64,000 nucleotides of DNA, from NCBI RefSeq assembly GCF_018873765.1, contig NC_057917.1, positions 52,755,464 to 52,819,463 on the forward strand, written 5' to 3'. Shown piece by piece: positions 1-13,500 of this stretch. Position numbers and translations under genes: made by a program. The stretch is from Telopea speciosissima. Its lineage: Eukaryota; Streptophyta; Magnoliopsida; Proteales; Proteaceae. The notes beneath the pieces are model-generated. The model saw only the letters and a list, made by a program, of their open reading frames with translations. It made no database searches and had not been told where the DNA came from. Each line of letters opens with the position of its first letter. The stretch's first letter is position 1.

Positions 1-1040
1 GAAAACCAGTATCCAACCATTTCTTTCACCCTGAAGTTGTGGCAAACTTCAAATATTGGCAATGGGGGTAGGTCCTCTCTAATCCGGGTATGCACTTGCG
101 ATGCAGGTCAGTGGTAGAAGATCGATGAAGGTCAGTCACGGGCAGAATGGTACGACGAACAAAATAAAAAACAGGGGTGGGAATTCATATTACAGACCGA
201 CACAAACAAATAAAATTAAATAGAAACCATAGGAATTGCAATGGCAGAAACGTTGAGGTTCAATTGTGGTTAATCCAATGGAGGTGGAGCAACAACCATG
301 AAGAAGTCAGAGGGTTTCCCTGAGCTCCCCAGGTTGGTACCGTGATGAAGAATTAAAGTTACCCCTCTCACGTTCGCCAAAATCGAATGGTTCGAATCAC
401 TTCTACCCTAGGATGAATTGAACTGCCATGGATCCTGAAATTATTTTCATCGATTGTACCGTGCCTCTTCAGGGAGGACGACCGTGGCTGTTTCTTCCTA
501 TAGTTGGGGTCACAAGGATACATCGAAGGTGGGGAAATCGAATAGAAGAAAGACCAGGGGGGGAGAATGGGTTATAGGTTCATATGGTCACATAATCACC
601 ACGGTAAATGGCGTAATTGCTGGAAAATATAGAAGAGAATAGAAAGTGAAGAAAGGAAAGGCGATTTTAGCAATTGTAGAATGGAAATGGTAGGTTAATA
701 ATGGCTAGGGGTTTTGATCGGTGGGTTTTGGAAGACCAGTGGAAGATGAGAAAAATGAGTTTTTGGCTGGGAGAAAAATAGAGAAAGAAGACGTTTGGTC
801 AGTGGATTAGAAGGTGAAGATGGTGGGAAGACTAGGTTAGGTTTTCTTTTGAAAGGGCAGAAGGTAGAGGTGGAATGGTTTAGTGATGATGGAATAAGAG
901 AGTTAGTATGAAAATTGGAAAACTGAAAGAGGGTAGAGATGAAGACGGTAGGTTGTAGTGGATGTTCTCCAATGTTGTCGGTTGAGTGTGAGGAAGAAGA
1001 AGGTTTTGTGGGTGTTTTAATTTAAAGGGTAGATTAGGTA
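1..1040. other. Intergenic sequence upstream of the nucleotidylyltransferase gene
   Basis: No coding region is recognisable here. Open frames are short and lack family motifs. The purine-rich + strand and scattered stops suggest old non-coding or transposon-derived DNA cut by the left edge. No LTR ends or duplicated target sites were seen. Confidence 0.5.
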
Positions 1041-1187
1041 CTTCACCCACTAAGAAGGGCAGAATTGTTTAAAAAAAATATTATATAGCTGATATCATCA
1101 CTTAACAACTCTTTCTTCACCCACTAAGAAGGGCAGAATTGTTTAAAAAAAATATTATATAGCTGATATCATCACTTAACAACTCTT
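1041..1187. repeat. Perfect 74-bp tandem duplication
   Basis: Two copies lie head to tail (1041-1114 and 1115-1187), identical except at the last base. Each begins CTTCACCCACTAAGAAGG and contains an A-tract and a TATATAG stretch. It lies about 400 bp before the start codon of the gene at 1563. Perfect identity suggests a recent duplication or an assembly artefact. Confidence 0.9.
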
Positions 1188-1378
1188 AACTAACGGTAAA
1201 GGGTCTCTGTGGAATTAGTTTGGTAAAACAAGGGGTGACGCTGATAATATGGTAGAGGTAGGTAGTTGATGTGCATTAAAATATAGAGATACGTGGCGCT
1301 GATAATTTCCCAAAAAAAAAAAAAAAGAGTGAGGAGAACGTGTCAAAGACTCAAAGGTATCAACACCGACATGGGTCA

Positions 1379-1392
1379 TGAGTCATGAGTCA
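1379..1392. promoter_or_regulatory. Two abutting TGAGTCA (GCN4/bZIP-type) sites
   Basis: TGAGTCA occurs at 1379-1385 and again at 1386-1392 inside a repeated TCATGAG tract, about 170 bp upstream of the start codon at 1563. TGAGTCA is the core bound by GCN4/bZIP proteins. Position and tandem arrangement are seen directly; a promoter role is inferred. Confidence 0.35.
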
Positions 1393-1562
1393 TGACCGTG
1401 GAGAATGGGATTCGGGGGATTAGCGTATGATCTATGACTGGCCAAAGCTTAAAAATTTAGCTATTTGGCGGGTGAGACTTGAGAGAGTGAGAGAGTGAGG
1501 GGAGAGTGAGAGAGTGAGACACAGACAGAAGAGAAGAGGAAGGGAGAGATCATACAGAAGAC

Positions 1563-4500
1563 ATGCCTGACGCTTTGATTCGTCCACTGATTGAAGCCGT
1601 GCACTCGAGCCCCACTCAGGCTGTCCTCTATCTCTCTGGCGGAGCTTCTCAGGTTTTTTCATATTCATTTTTTACTTATTGGTTGACTGTGATTCTATGT
1701 TAATTATTCATTCAGGATGTGGTTAATTGCATTAATCCAAAAACGATGAAACCTAAAAACAGGCACTTGGGTGGTTGATGTCTGTCACTGGTGCGTCTAA
1801 TACAATCCTTGAAACTGTGGTTCCGTACTCCAAGATGTCCATGACCCAGTTGCTCGGCAAGGTATTCCCCTCACCGTACTCCTTTTCTGAATTACCATTT
1901 TAACTGTGGGGATTTAAATACCCTGTCAATTGACAAATACTTGGATGGTTTTTAAATTCATTTCCTTATGTGGGTTGATTCGATGATCGGTTTATCAGAG
2001 ATTTTGACCTTAGAATAATTCTTCACTCGATTACCAAATTTTGTTTTGCTTACTAACTTTTTTGTATGATTAAATGCGGCAATGAAGTTTTATGTGTTTC
2101 TCTGAATTCGAAGTTGTTCGCAGATTCCCAGCCATTTCACTAGCCAACAAACTGTTGAGGAAATGGCATTGTTGGCTTATAATCGTGCGCTGAAGCTCTC
2201 TAGACCAGGTTCACTTATTGCTTACTTGAAGGAATCCAGTCTTTAGAATGGTTGTGATGTTCTCATTTAAAATGATAATCGAAACATGCGTGTTCTTGCA
2301 TTGATATATTTTCTTTTTTCAGGAGTTTTTTGCATATTGTATTCTGGGTAAAAATTTCTGCACAATAATCCTCTTATTTATCAATCCTTCAATTATGATA
2401 GAGGAGTGATAGGTTTCTAGGAGTTGGTCAAGACTGTTTTTCCCATATAAGATTTTCTATGAACTTCCATTTGTCATTGTAGCAACATAATCTTAGAGTT
2501 CTTTATGCAAACCCTGAGCTCTATTTGTGGCCTCCATTCTGCTGCTTTTATTTGCAATGCTCTGTTGTTTAGGAAGTAAGACGTAGAATTGATTTTATGT
2601 TATTTTATTTATATTACAGTATGGTTTGTTATGGAGTAATGGGGCTATCGCTAGGTTGTATGGAGTAGTGAAACTATTGCTCATTGTCTGTTCAGTAGTG
2701 TTAAATGGAATGTAAAGCATATCAGTGATACACTTGGTCATTTCATGTGTTCCTTACTTGTATTCTTGTAATGTGTGATATGCTGACCAGCCTCGTGTTA
2801 CACTTGGTCGTTTCATGAATTTGGACTGCTCCGAAAGCTGGAACAATCATGCTCCATTGAAATAGTAGAGAAATGTCAGAGAACTTCCACGTATTCTAGC
2901 TATGCATTATAGAATGGCTAAAAGAGAGCAAACATGAAATATTAATGGACAGTTGAAGATTTTCTTCTAAAACTTGAATAATTAAATGATTACGATTTTG
3001 CTGGCTGGAGCTTGGTAATGTCAGTATTGTGTTTTATCTAGACTAATGTTAAACACGTGCCAGTACTTGGATATCCTAGTGCGTGCCTGATAGCATGTTT
3101 ATGCTTTCATAAACTATGTGTGATGTTTCAATTCTAATATGACCTCTATTTGTCTTTTTAATAGGCCATCCGGTTGTAGGTGTGGGTTTCACTGGATCTT
3201 TGGCTAGCTCACATCCAAAACTTGGTGATCACAGGTATCATTATTATTGCTATCTTTTCTTTCCTCTTGTCACTAACATAATTTTTATATTATTTCGAGA
3301 AAATTACTTGGACACCCCCTGTACTATGGCCATTTTGCTTACGATTACCAACATTTGAAACAATTACTTGACACCCCCCGAAACCTGACGGTGTTAGTCT
3401 GCTGTTAGTGTTTAATTGGAAATGTCCATTTTACCCTTATCACCTATTCAATAGAAAACAACGAAATTGAAAAATTTACCCCCCTTCTCCTTCTTCTTCT
3501 TCTTCTTCCTCATGCAACCCCACCGCCCCTACCTCCTACTGATTTCAAACCCTAATCAATTTCAGAAAATTTTGCTTTTCTTAAACAAATTTCAAATCAA
3601 AATAACCCAAAACCCTTAATCGATTTTCAAATTAAGGGTGTGAATCTGAAAATCGATTAAGGGTTTGAATCTGAAAATTGATTAAGATTCAAACCCTTAA
3701 TGGTAACTGGAATCAAACTTATTCACCTACAAGAGGAACTGTAATCAGAAGAGGACCGGTAGGAAAGGATGCCCATGTTCATGTACTGTATTTCCTCTTT
3801 CTTGTCCGATCCTGGATCTGGGCCAGCATTGACAAGAGTATTTGGATTTTTGCCAAATGAAATATCTAATTTTGGCGACACTAAACCTTGTTTTTATTGT
3901 AATCCTCACACAGCCACATAGATCCAAACAACCAAGCTGATTTGTGAGTGGTATTAGTGTGAAGGGTTCTTTTGAATCTGATACTTTAAGTGTACGTGTT
4001 AAGCTTTCACTTTCCCCTTCATATATGGGTTGGTGATGAACTAATAATGTAATGATGGGATCCACTTCCTCAGAAAATTAAGGAAGAGAACTAAAAGTTC
4101 TGGATTTCAATCCGATAAAACACATGTCAATACGAAGATGAAATGAGGAGAAGTAGAAGTAAGAGCCAAAGACTCCCATCAATGTGAAAGGTACTTAGAT
4201 ATTCCCTCTGCAAATGTCGCTGGGAAACTAGAATCAAAGCTCCGATTCAGCAAAGAACAGAGACAGAGGTAGAGTGTAAGAGAGAGAGAGCAAGACAAGT
4301 AATCGTGTAGAACTTTCAAACCCTTAATAGTTTTTGAAACAGCAGCCATGGCTGCCGGGTTTTTTTTTTTGTTTGGTTGTAGGAAGAAGAAGAAGAAGGG
4401 GGGGTAAATATGTCACTTCACTACACCTAAAGGGTAGTTTAGGTATTTAAAAAATATTTAACCCAAGCAAACGGTGATTCACTAATGGACAGGGCTACTT

Positions 4501-7500
4501 GAAAGACATGGTAAAGTGCAGGGGGTGTTCAAGCAATTGTTTCAAACTTTGGGGAGTCTAAGCAAAATGGCTTTAGTACAGGGGGTGTCCAAGTAATTTA
4601 CTCTATTATTTCTTGTTTTAAACCTTTTTATCGCTAGTTGTAAGCATATATGTAACCTGGTTTGTATTTAACTCATTGGCTTACATCATGATGCTCATTG
4701 TGGCGACTTGATGACACAAAATAGTTAATGACATTTCTTCTCAAGGAGTATTCAACTCTTCATTGTTTGGTTGTATATGCACCTATGCGACTATGAGTTC
4801 TCTTTGATGCATTCACTCTTACGGGATTGTTTAAAGTCGGATCGGGAGAGTGATAGAACAAGCAACAAATAAAGCACAATTTGGACAGAAATGTTCAGAA
4901 ACGCGCACCCTCAGTAAAATGAGGATAACTTTCTCAATATAGGTCTTAATGACCTGATTCCAAATCCTAATGGACAAGGACTTACGTAGCTACAACTGTT
5001 ATCATGAAAGTTTCTACAGATTCTCAATGGAGAATATCCAAAATTGTGCTAATCAGTGACGATAGTTGCAAGGATAAAAGAAAAGGTGACTTGGATGAAG
5101 GGTAGAGTCTCTTCTAGGATGCAAATAAACTATAATGGTGGCCTCCAACTCTTCTAGGATGTAGGTGAAGAATAAAACTCCTACTTTTCCAGGAAGGAGA
5201 GATTTCTTCAAGGTTTCTTGGTTGAACTCTTCTAGGTTCAAAAGGGAGAACTCATCATGATTCTAACAAAATTCTCAAAGCAATTTTCATTCAAAACTCA
5301 ATTTGTTACCAATGACAATAGTGAAGCCTTTTATAGGCAAATACAAGAAATCCTAATAGTTACTGCAATATCTTAGCCCTTGATTCAAATGAGGGTCAAT
5401 GGTTGATATCAAAAGAAGAACAGAAAAACCCTAATATTGTATAGAAGAAAACACTAACATAGGAGGCTGCACATAAGGGGGGCTTCACTTTGTAGTCTTC
5501 AAGAAAACTCTTGGAAAGTGCATGTGAAGAGAATGAACCAAGAGATCAGTAAAAGAAGTGTTGCTACATCACCAAGCATTAAGGAAGAAGAAGAGATCTA
5601 GAGAGCATAGTTGTCACAGCGTCTCGGCGACCCAAGGCGGTGGAGAGGGTCCAAATTCAAGGCGATACCAATTAGGTGAGTAAGGCTCCCAAGGCGCCTG
5701 CCTAGGCAACCTAGGCGACGCCTTGACAACTATGCTAGAGAGATTTCTTATAAGATGAAATCCAGTATACACAGTCAGCCCTGACACACGTTACCAAAAC
5801 GGCCATAAATCCTTGTAGAAAATAGAAACTCATGCACTGTTTTTTTTCTTGGAAAGTAGACTTCTAGATCTTTCCATCCATATAAGGCTCATGATCTAAT
5901 TCCTTCAGAGTTAGTACAGGTGTCATCGTGAAATTGACCCAAAATTGTTGACTACAAAATTGTTGATTAATGGCATGGGCCCCACTTTCATGGGCTCTTC
6001 TTGCATGAGACTTAAGATGGACTTGGGCCATTTTTGCTTGAAGTCTTTTGTATCTTCTAAGAGTATGGCTATGATCCATTTGAGTAGAGAGCTGGTTAGG
6101 GTCGGCCACATGGGTGCGGGTGTGGCCTGCATCATTCTTTTAGAAAAAGGGTAAAAAAGGACTTATTTTTCATCTCATTCTATAAAAACTCTTAAGTAGT
6201 CATCCATTCGTTTAAGGGCATCTGGTCCACTGATTATTGGATTCATACTGATGTTCCATGTGACATGATTAGGATTAATATTGACAAGTAGAGTCCGCTT
6301 TAGTTTTAGTCAGAATTTTTAATCTTGTACAAGTGAGGTGTAATTGAATGTCATGCTTCAAATTAAAGCATGGTATCTCATAGGTGGATAAAGTTAAGAA
6401 CAGTTGATAACAGCTTGCTCTTTTCTTTGCCCTTTTGAGCAATGACTAGCATGTGCTCTTAATTCCTGTGAAAACTTATTCTCAATCAACTTGAGGAGTA
6501 TTTTTACTGAATGATTAATGCATTTGCACGAAGAACAACCCACAAATACATATTACATATATTTAAGTTTATCCATCTCGACAGAAACATTTTTGTATAA
6601 AACAATCATAAGAATGTATTACGTTATTGGTGCACATAAACAAATGTATCTACTATTGCAACTATAGTTAACAAACATATCTACCACTGCTTGCCTTTAT
6701 TTGTGCAAAAAATAAATTTTATTCATATGCTTTTCGCAAACTAATAAATGCTATTTTATGGATTTAAGTATAACACTTACTATTGGTGTTGGATTCAAGT
6801 GGTTGTGCTGGTTATTCTTTCGACCAGTATTATGAATTGTCATTTCCTATTATTATGTGCATTCCCCTTGCTTTGGTTGTGTTTTGGTTCCTTTTATTTG
6901 TTTGTTTATTTTTTGCTCTTGAATAGTTTGTGATTTCGTTACATGAACTTTACCATAAACATGAACTTTTACCATTTATGGACTTCACTTTTTGTTGGTT
7001 GGCTCCATATAGGTTTTACCTATCAACAAGAACATGTGATCGACATTGGGTGTCTAAAGTTACCTTGTCAAAGGTAGACTGCTGCTGTCTGGCTTCTTTG
7101 ATTTTAAGTTATTCTTTAGGATATTGAGGTACTTAGATGCTCAGCTTTCAATATATAGGGTTTGCGAACCCGTGAACAAGAAGACAAGGTTTCAAGTCAT
7201 CTTTTAATCAAGGTGCGCAATGATTTTTTTTTTGTTTTTTTGGTGGAAAGGTGTGCAATAAACTTGAACCATAAATTATGTTGATTCTATTTCTTTCAAA
7301 AATTTTATAAGCTAGAGCCAAATTATACTGTTCTTTGGAAAATGCTTCCATCAACTCTAGTATATGCCAGGTGATCGTCAGCCTTGCTCTTCGCCCTTGT
7401 AAACAATCTTTAGCCCTCTTGAAGGTGAAATGTCTGTACCCATTAGGTAGGTTTGACGAGGGAAAATTTCACTCTCTCATATCCAATTGTCAAAAGATAC

Positions 7501-10500
7501 AATAAAAAAAGTTATTCATTTGGGATGAAGCAAAGATTATTGATTGAGGAAATGGTAGAGATAAAGAGAAAAGAAATAAGAATGAAGTATTGGCAAAGCC
7601 CGGGAGAAAGAAGAGAAAGTGGAAAGAATAGCATTCCAACCTCTAATTCGTGGGGCCCCTGGTGTACATCATTTGGTAAGACCTTGTTTGGCTAACTCAA
7701 CTGCCAGAGTAGTAGCTGGGCATCCACAAAACTAGAAATGACAATCGACGATGCTTATGTGGCTGAAACCCCCTACCACAAACTCCCAAATGTCAAGAGA
7801 GTGAGCCAATTTGGGACCACAAACAAGCGGTCTGATCTCTGATGTCCAACTCAGTCCTAAGATTACTTATATCCCCACACCAAGCTATTTCTGAATGCTT
7901 CTCCAGTCCCTGAGGAGCACAGTATCTCAGAAAGAGCATCTTTTACAGTACTCTTTTTTTCCTTCTTTTTTTTTTTTGGGGGGGGGGGAGGTTGGAATAT
8001 GGAGATGTCCTGATCACTTTAAGATAATTTCAAATGATTGGAACTCACTAAAACACCATGTAGAAGGTCTAAAGAAGAAGCCCCATGTGCTTCTCAAGTA
8101 TTTATATATTGAACTTACTCTTGTTTTGTATGATTGAATATTGGTTATACTCTTCAGGTTTTCAACCATAGATGGCCTAAAATTGTTAATTATGTATCCC
8201 TTCAAAATTTGATCTGCATTCTTTAGTCTGAACAATTCAATGATTATGGTGTTTAATTTGTGAACTAAAAGGTTGTTTGTCTAGAAACGATTCTTTGTAA
8301 CTTCCCCAAAATTGTCATAGCACAACATAATTTAAACTTGATCTTTCCATGATGGAGGTATTATGGGGATTTTATACTGTTACTGTGGCTGAATGAAGCA
8401 TGCTTGACTCAATTGTCGTAACCCTCATTTATTTTTCAGATAGTTAATCTTGCTGGTTTTATATTTTATCATCTCTCATTTCACTGGTACAGGCACTTGC
8501 AGATGCGTGCAAAGTTTCAGCATCATTCGTTTCAGAATTGAATGATTCGGAAGTTCCTGATGAATCTGAAAAACTCTTTGATGAAGATCAACAATTACAG
8601 CAACTTTTAGATGGACAGATATGCATGAAAGTTTATCCATTTTCAGGTTGTAAAGTTGAGCTCTTTATTGGCAATAAAAGTTAAACACATGAAATGATTT
8701 GCATGCTTTATCTTTTATTTATTTTTAAGCCGATCCCATTTAGTTGGGATAAGGGTGAGTTGTTGTTTTATCTATTATTTATTTTTTAAATAACTGAATT
8801 TGCAGAGACAAATGGTTCAAATTCCGAGAGAAAGATAATACTATCTGGTTCATTTAATCCAATGCATGATGGACACCTCAAACTCTTGGAAGTTGCTACT
8901 AGGTAAAAGGATCTCAATTTAAAAGAATTCTTTTTGGACTAGTTTTTATGCATTATGGTGCATATGTTGATCATATCATAAGATTTTAGATTCTGGTCAG
9001 TCAAACGATTAAATTCTTGGTTTATGGAAAAGAGGTGGTTAACAACAACCAGTGTAGTTTTGGACATAGTATGAGACTTCAGTTTTGACCTTCAAATTTT
9101 GGTTATATTTCAACCAAAATCTGGTACATTTCAGCTGCACAATTCGATTGACCATTTCGGTGGTCAAATGGCCATATTTTGACGTGAAACTTCAGAGAAA
9201 TCCTAATTAAGCATCTCTAGACATGTTTAAACCTTTAGATTGTAAAAAAACATCCAAAATCGTAGTTTGGCTTCGGACCCTAGGTTGGCACTGTACGCTA
9301 TATGCTTCTGACCTAGGTTGGTACTGTACTGATGTACCCTAATTAAGCATCTCTAGACATATTTGAACCTCTTTTTTTATATATCTATTCTACACCTAAT
9401 TTAGTACTAGAAAATACAGCATTTAATAATAGCAATTGCAATATGTATTATGAATGAAGAAAATCATTTAGTAGTACAGTAATGTCAAAAAGTGTCATCA
9501 TATACAATTAATAGGAATTGCCTATTTAAGCATGATTACATGTGGTTGAAGCATTAGGTTGGAAAAAAGAAAATCCAAAGTGGTAGTTTGGCTTTGGACC
9601 CTATGACATATGGCGGCTATGTCATCCTCTGCTTGAATAATCTCTCGAAGTCCTTCACAACAGACTTAGAGGTGGAAAATTTGAAATTGAAGGAAATTTG
9701 GCCAAATGATGCTTTAAATCCACCCAAATGTTGAAGTGGATGCTCTATAGTTGACCGCCAAGTCTTGATTCAGTAGAAAAATGGACTTTGCCAAAAAAAT
9801 GGAGGATTTGTATTAGTTTTGGAGTACTCAGGCGAGAGGGGGCGAAATCTCGAAATTGTGTCCAAATGAATAGTAGAAATTTCGCTGAAATGACTGAATT
9901 TTCGGTTGAAATTTGATTTGCCTGCAGAGTCGACCTCTGTTATGTTTCGAAGTTTTTCGAAACAGAAATATTTTGCAAAATTTCGGTTATTTCGTCCGAA
10001 ATTTTGAACCTTGTTTTTGTACATATATGATGCATGTGTTGATCATGTTCTAAACTTTCAGATTTTAGTCAGTTACATAAGTAGATTCTTGGAATAACAA
10101 AAAGAGATGTTTCTTCTTCTCCAAGGTGACTGAAAGTATCAAGGATGTAAAGGTTATTGATGGCTCTAGTAAGATGTAACAGCTTTTGTTGAGACTTTCT
10201 TGAATTTTAAGTATTATTACATGGTGGGTGCCAGTGTGTTCTCTTAAGCTTTTCCATGCCTTACTGGTGGATTTTTTAGCTAAATGAATTCTATAAATAG
10301 CTCTTTCAGAACATAAAATTGTAAATTTTTTTGTAAAGCAAATGATTCAGATTGAAGTTTACCAACTTCTCTCTCTCTCTCTCTCTGAGCTTCTTTAGGC
10401 CTTTTCGTTTTCTTTTATAGATCAATAAAGATTTGACGATTCTTATGTTCCTTTCAGACTTTGCAGTGATAATCTTTAAGTAACTTTTTGAGAATTCTTT

Positions 10501-13500
10501 GGTTATTTCTATGCTCAACAATATTTTGCTGCCAGCCAGGAAAATATGATCCTATAGGCAACATGTCAACATCCAAAATTCATGGAAACGCCGAGTTTTC
10601 TAATATCCTTCCTACCACGCCTAAGGTTCATGTGTTTTACAATTAATCTATTTTTGTCAACTTCATAGTTCTAACACTGAAGCTGTGTGTTCTGCTTTAC
10701 CTGCTTTCCACCACCTAATATTCTTGTGCAGCATATGTGACATTGATCATAACCATGCTAATGGTTTCTAGTTCTGATATGAAGCATCGGTTATCACATA
10801 GTAAGTTATATCAACATTGGAAGATACATTTTATGCTGCAATTGAATTCTGGAAGGTCATATGGCTAGAAATTACCTGATTTCTTGTTGGATTGGATAGA
10901 GTTTGCCTGCAATACTGGAGTTTCCTTCTTATATCTATCTAGTACAATTCCTTTGGCTAATGGGAACAAAGATCTCCAGCTTTGCTGATACGCTCATTTT
11001 TCAACTCCTTCAGAAGTTGTTAATCAATTATCCTAATTTAGGCTTTTCCAAATAATCATTTTTATGATCAGTCGATCAATTTGTTCCTCAGTAGTTGGGA
11101 TAAACCTTAGTTACTAGTTGACTTATCACCTAGTAGACACACATTTGTGATATCTTTTTTGCTTATGGATTCTGATGCTTTTAGTATACACATAAAGCTT
11201 CTTCATTCTTCCTTCTTAAAATAAGGTAATGTTAACAAAACCCGAAATATGGAATTGCTTGGATGATCAATGTGATCAGCCCAAGGCTTATATTTATAAT
11301 ATGAAAAATAACACTGTGTGACAATAATACCCCTGCCATAGCCGACATAGCTAAGCAGTATATAAATAACAAAATAAAATACCCAAAAAAGACCAGAATA
11401 CCCCCACGGACGGTATTCTGGTTTACATTATTCAACACTACCCCTCAAGTTGGAGCAAAGATGTCTATCATGCCCAACTTGACTAGATTAGGGTGAAATA
11501 ATTTCCTAGACAATCCCTTGGTGAAGATATCAGCAAGTTGATCAGCAGATGTCGCAAAGGGAACACAAATCAGCCCTTTTTCTAACTTTTCCTTGATGAA
11601 ATGCCTATCCACCTCAACATACTTGGTACGATCATGCTGTACTGGGTTGTGTGCTATGCTGATCGCAACCTTGTTGTCACAGTACAACATCATAGGAAGA
11701 CGAATAGGAACACCAAGATCCTGTAGCAAACCTTTGAGCCAGAGTAACTCACAAATACCCTGTGCCATAGCTCGAAACCCTGTGCCATAGCTCGAAACTC
11801 AGCTTCGGCACTAGAATGAGCAACTACATTTTGCTTCTTGCTACGCCAAGTGACAAGATTTCCACCTACAAAGGAGCAACCATCTTAGCAGCCCGTCGGG
11901 TCTCTTCACTGTGAACATAAGAAAAGGTCTCCTGACTCTCCTCTAAAGTGTGGAAAGGAACCCGACCAAGAACTTGCACCCGAATAGGATCATAGTCATC
12001 ATTAAGGCCAGCCAGAAAATCATACACCCGAAACTGGTCCACATAAGAATGATAGGCAGTAATGTCGACAGTAGTGGTAGGCTGAAAACGAGCATAATGA
12101 TCCAATTGCTGCCATAAGCACTTGAGGGCAGCATAGTATTTAGTGACAGATAATTCCTTCTGAGTAGTGTTTTGGAGCGTCTTCCTGATCTCATAAACCT
12201 GAGCACCACTTCCTGACCGACCATAGGTTCCCTTGACAGCAGAAAATATCTGAGTAGCAGTGTTAAGGAGGAGATACTGGCTAGAAAGGTCAGTGTGTAT
12301 AGAATTCAGAACAAAGGACATTACCATAGCATCGTTGGCAGCCCATTTAGTATGGGCAACACCTTCCTTAGTAGGCTGTTTGGTGGTGCCAGTAAGATGG
12401 CCGGGGAGTCTCCTACTAGCCATGGTTATGGATAGAGATCTGGCCCAAATTAAATAATTCGTACCATCAAGCTTGATTGCAGCAGCATATGGAAGAAAAT
12501 CACACCTAGTCTGACCATCGCTGTCAAAAGTAGCCGTGGTAACATCAGAGTCCGGCATGATGATGAGAAGTAGGGCAAAAAAACTAGAAGAAGCAGCAGA
12601 AAATAGGTACGAAACCCCTCTTGGCATTTTACACCCACATAAAAATACCATATTTCAACGAAATTTCGGTATCTCGGAAATTTCAGTCAGACCGAAACAC
12701 CGAAACGAAACGAGATTTAGTACCATGTGTGTGACAATAATACCCCTGCCATAGCCGACGCTCCGACATAGCTAGGCAGTACATAAATAACAAAATAAAA
12801 TACCCAAAAAAAACCAGATTACCCCCATGGTATTCTGGTTTACATTATTCAACGGGTAAATTATCACCAAAAGAATAGGGACAGAAGAATGAAGATCCAT
12901 ACAAGAAAGGAATTATCGAGTGTAATGTTGTTTTGTTCATTGGGCCTTTCCTGATAACATGATTTGTGGGTGATCTTTTGATGGGGAACAATTAAATTGT
13001 TTGTTATTGTTGGTACTGTGGCATGTTCTTGTATTCTGCAGTTGTATTATTCACCTGAGCTTTTGGCTGTTATTTGATGCCAAGAAAATTTATACGCATC
13101 ACACACATACAACAATACTGTTACAGTTAGCCCAAACGTTGGATGGTGAATTTATTTATACTGTTTCGAAATTAGCAACCAGCCGTAAGTGCAAATTCTT
13201 AATGTTTTCCTACTACCCACACAAAAGTTCATTGGAAATGGGAAGACACATTTTACAAATGACTGATACGTATTTTTATTGTCCAACTTCAGTGAAAACA
13301 GATATATGGTACTGACAACCTCTGCTTTCTTTTGTAGCATTTGTGGTGATGGCTATCCATGCTTTGAAATTTCAGCAGTCAATGCAGACAAGCCTCCACT
13401 GACAGTATCTCAAATCAAAGATCGTGTTAAGCAATTTGGAAAAGTTGGTAGAGGCTAATTCTATTCATTTCTTTTGTTGTTCAGATCCTATGTAGTGATC

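Larger units (their letters stand above)
11230..12854 (-). mobile_element. Internally deleted Ty1/copia retrotransposon in intron 8
   Basis: The element lies antisense to the host gene. The 3' LTR (11230-11441) is complete, starting TG and next to the purine tract CTTGAGGGGTAG. The 5' LTR survives only as about 12731-12854, with its last base changed from A to G. The target duplication is GGTAA (11225-11229 and 12855-12859). Inside are gag and the RNase H tail joined directly, so protease, integrase and reverse transcriptase have been deleted. The missing part of the 5' LTR and the leader is occupied by TCGAAAC-type repeat sequence (12650-12725). It cannot move by itself. Confidence 0.85.
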
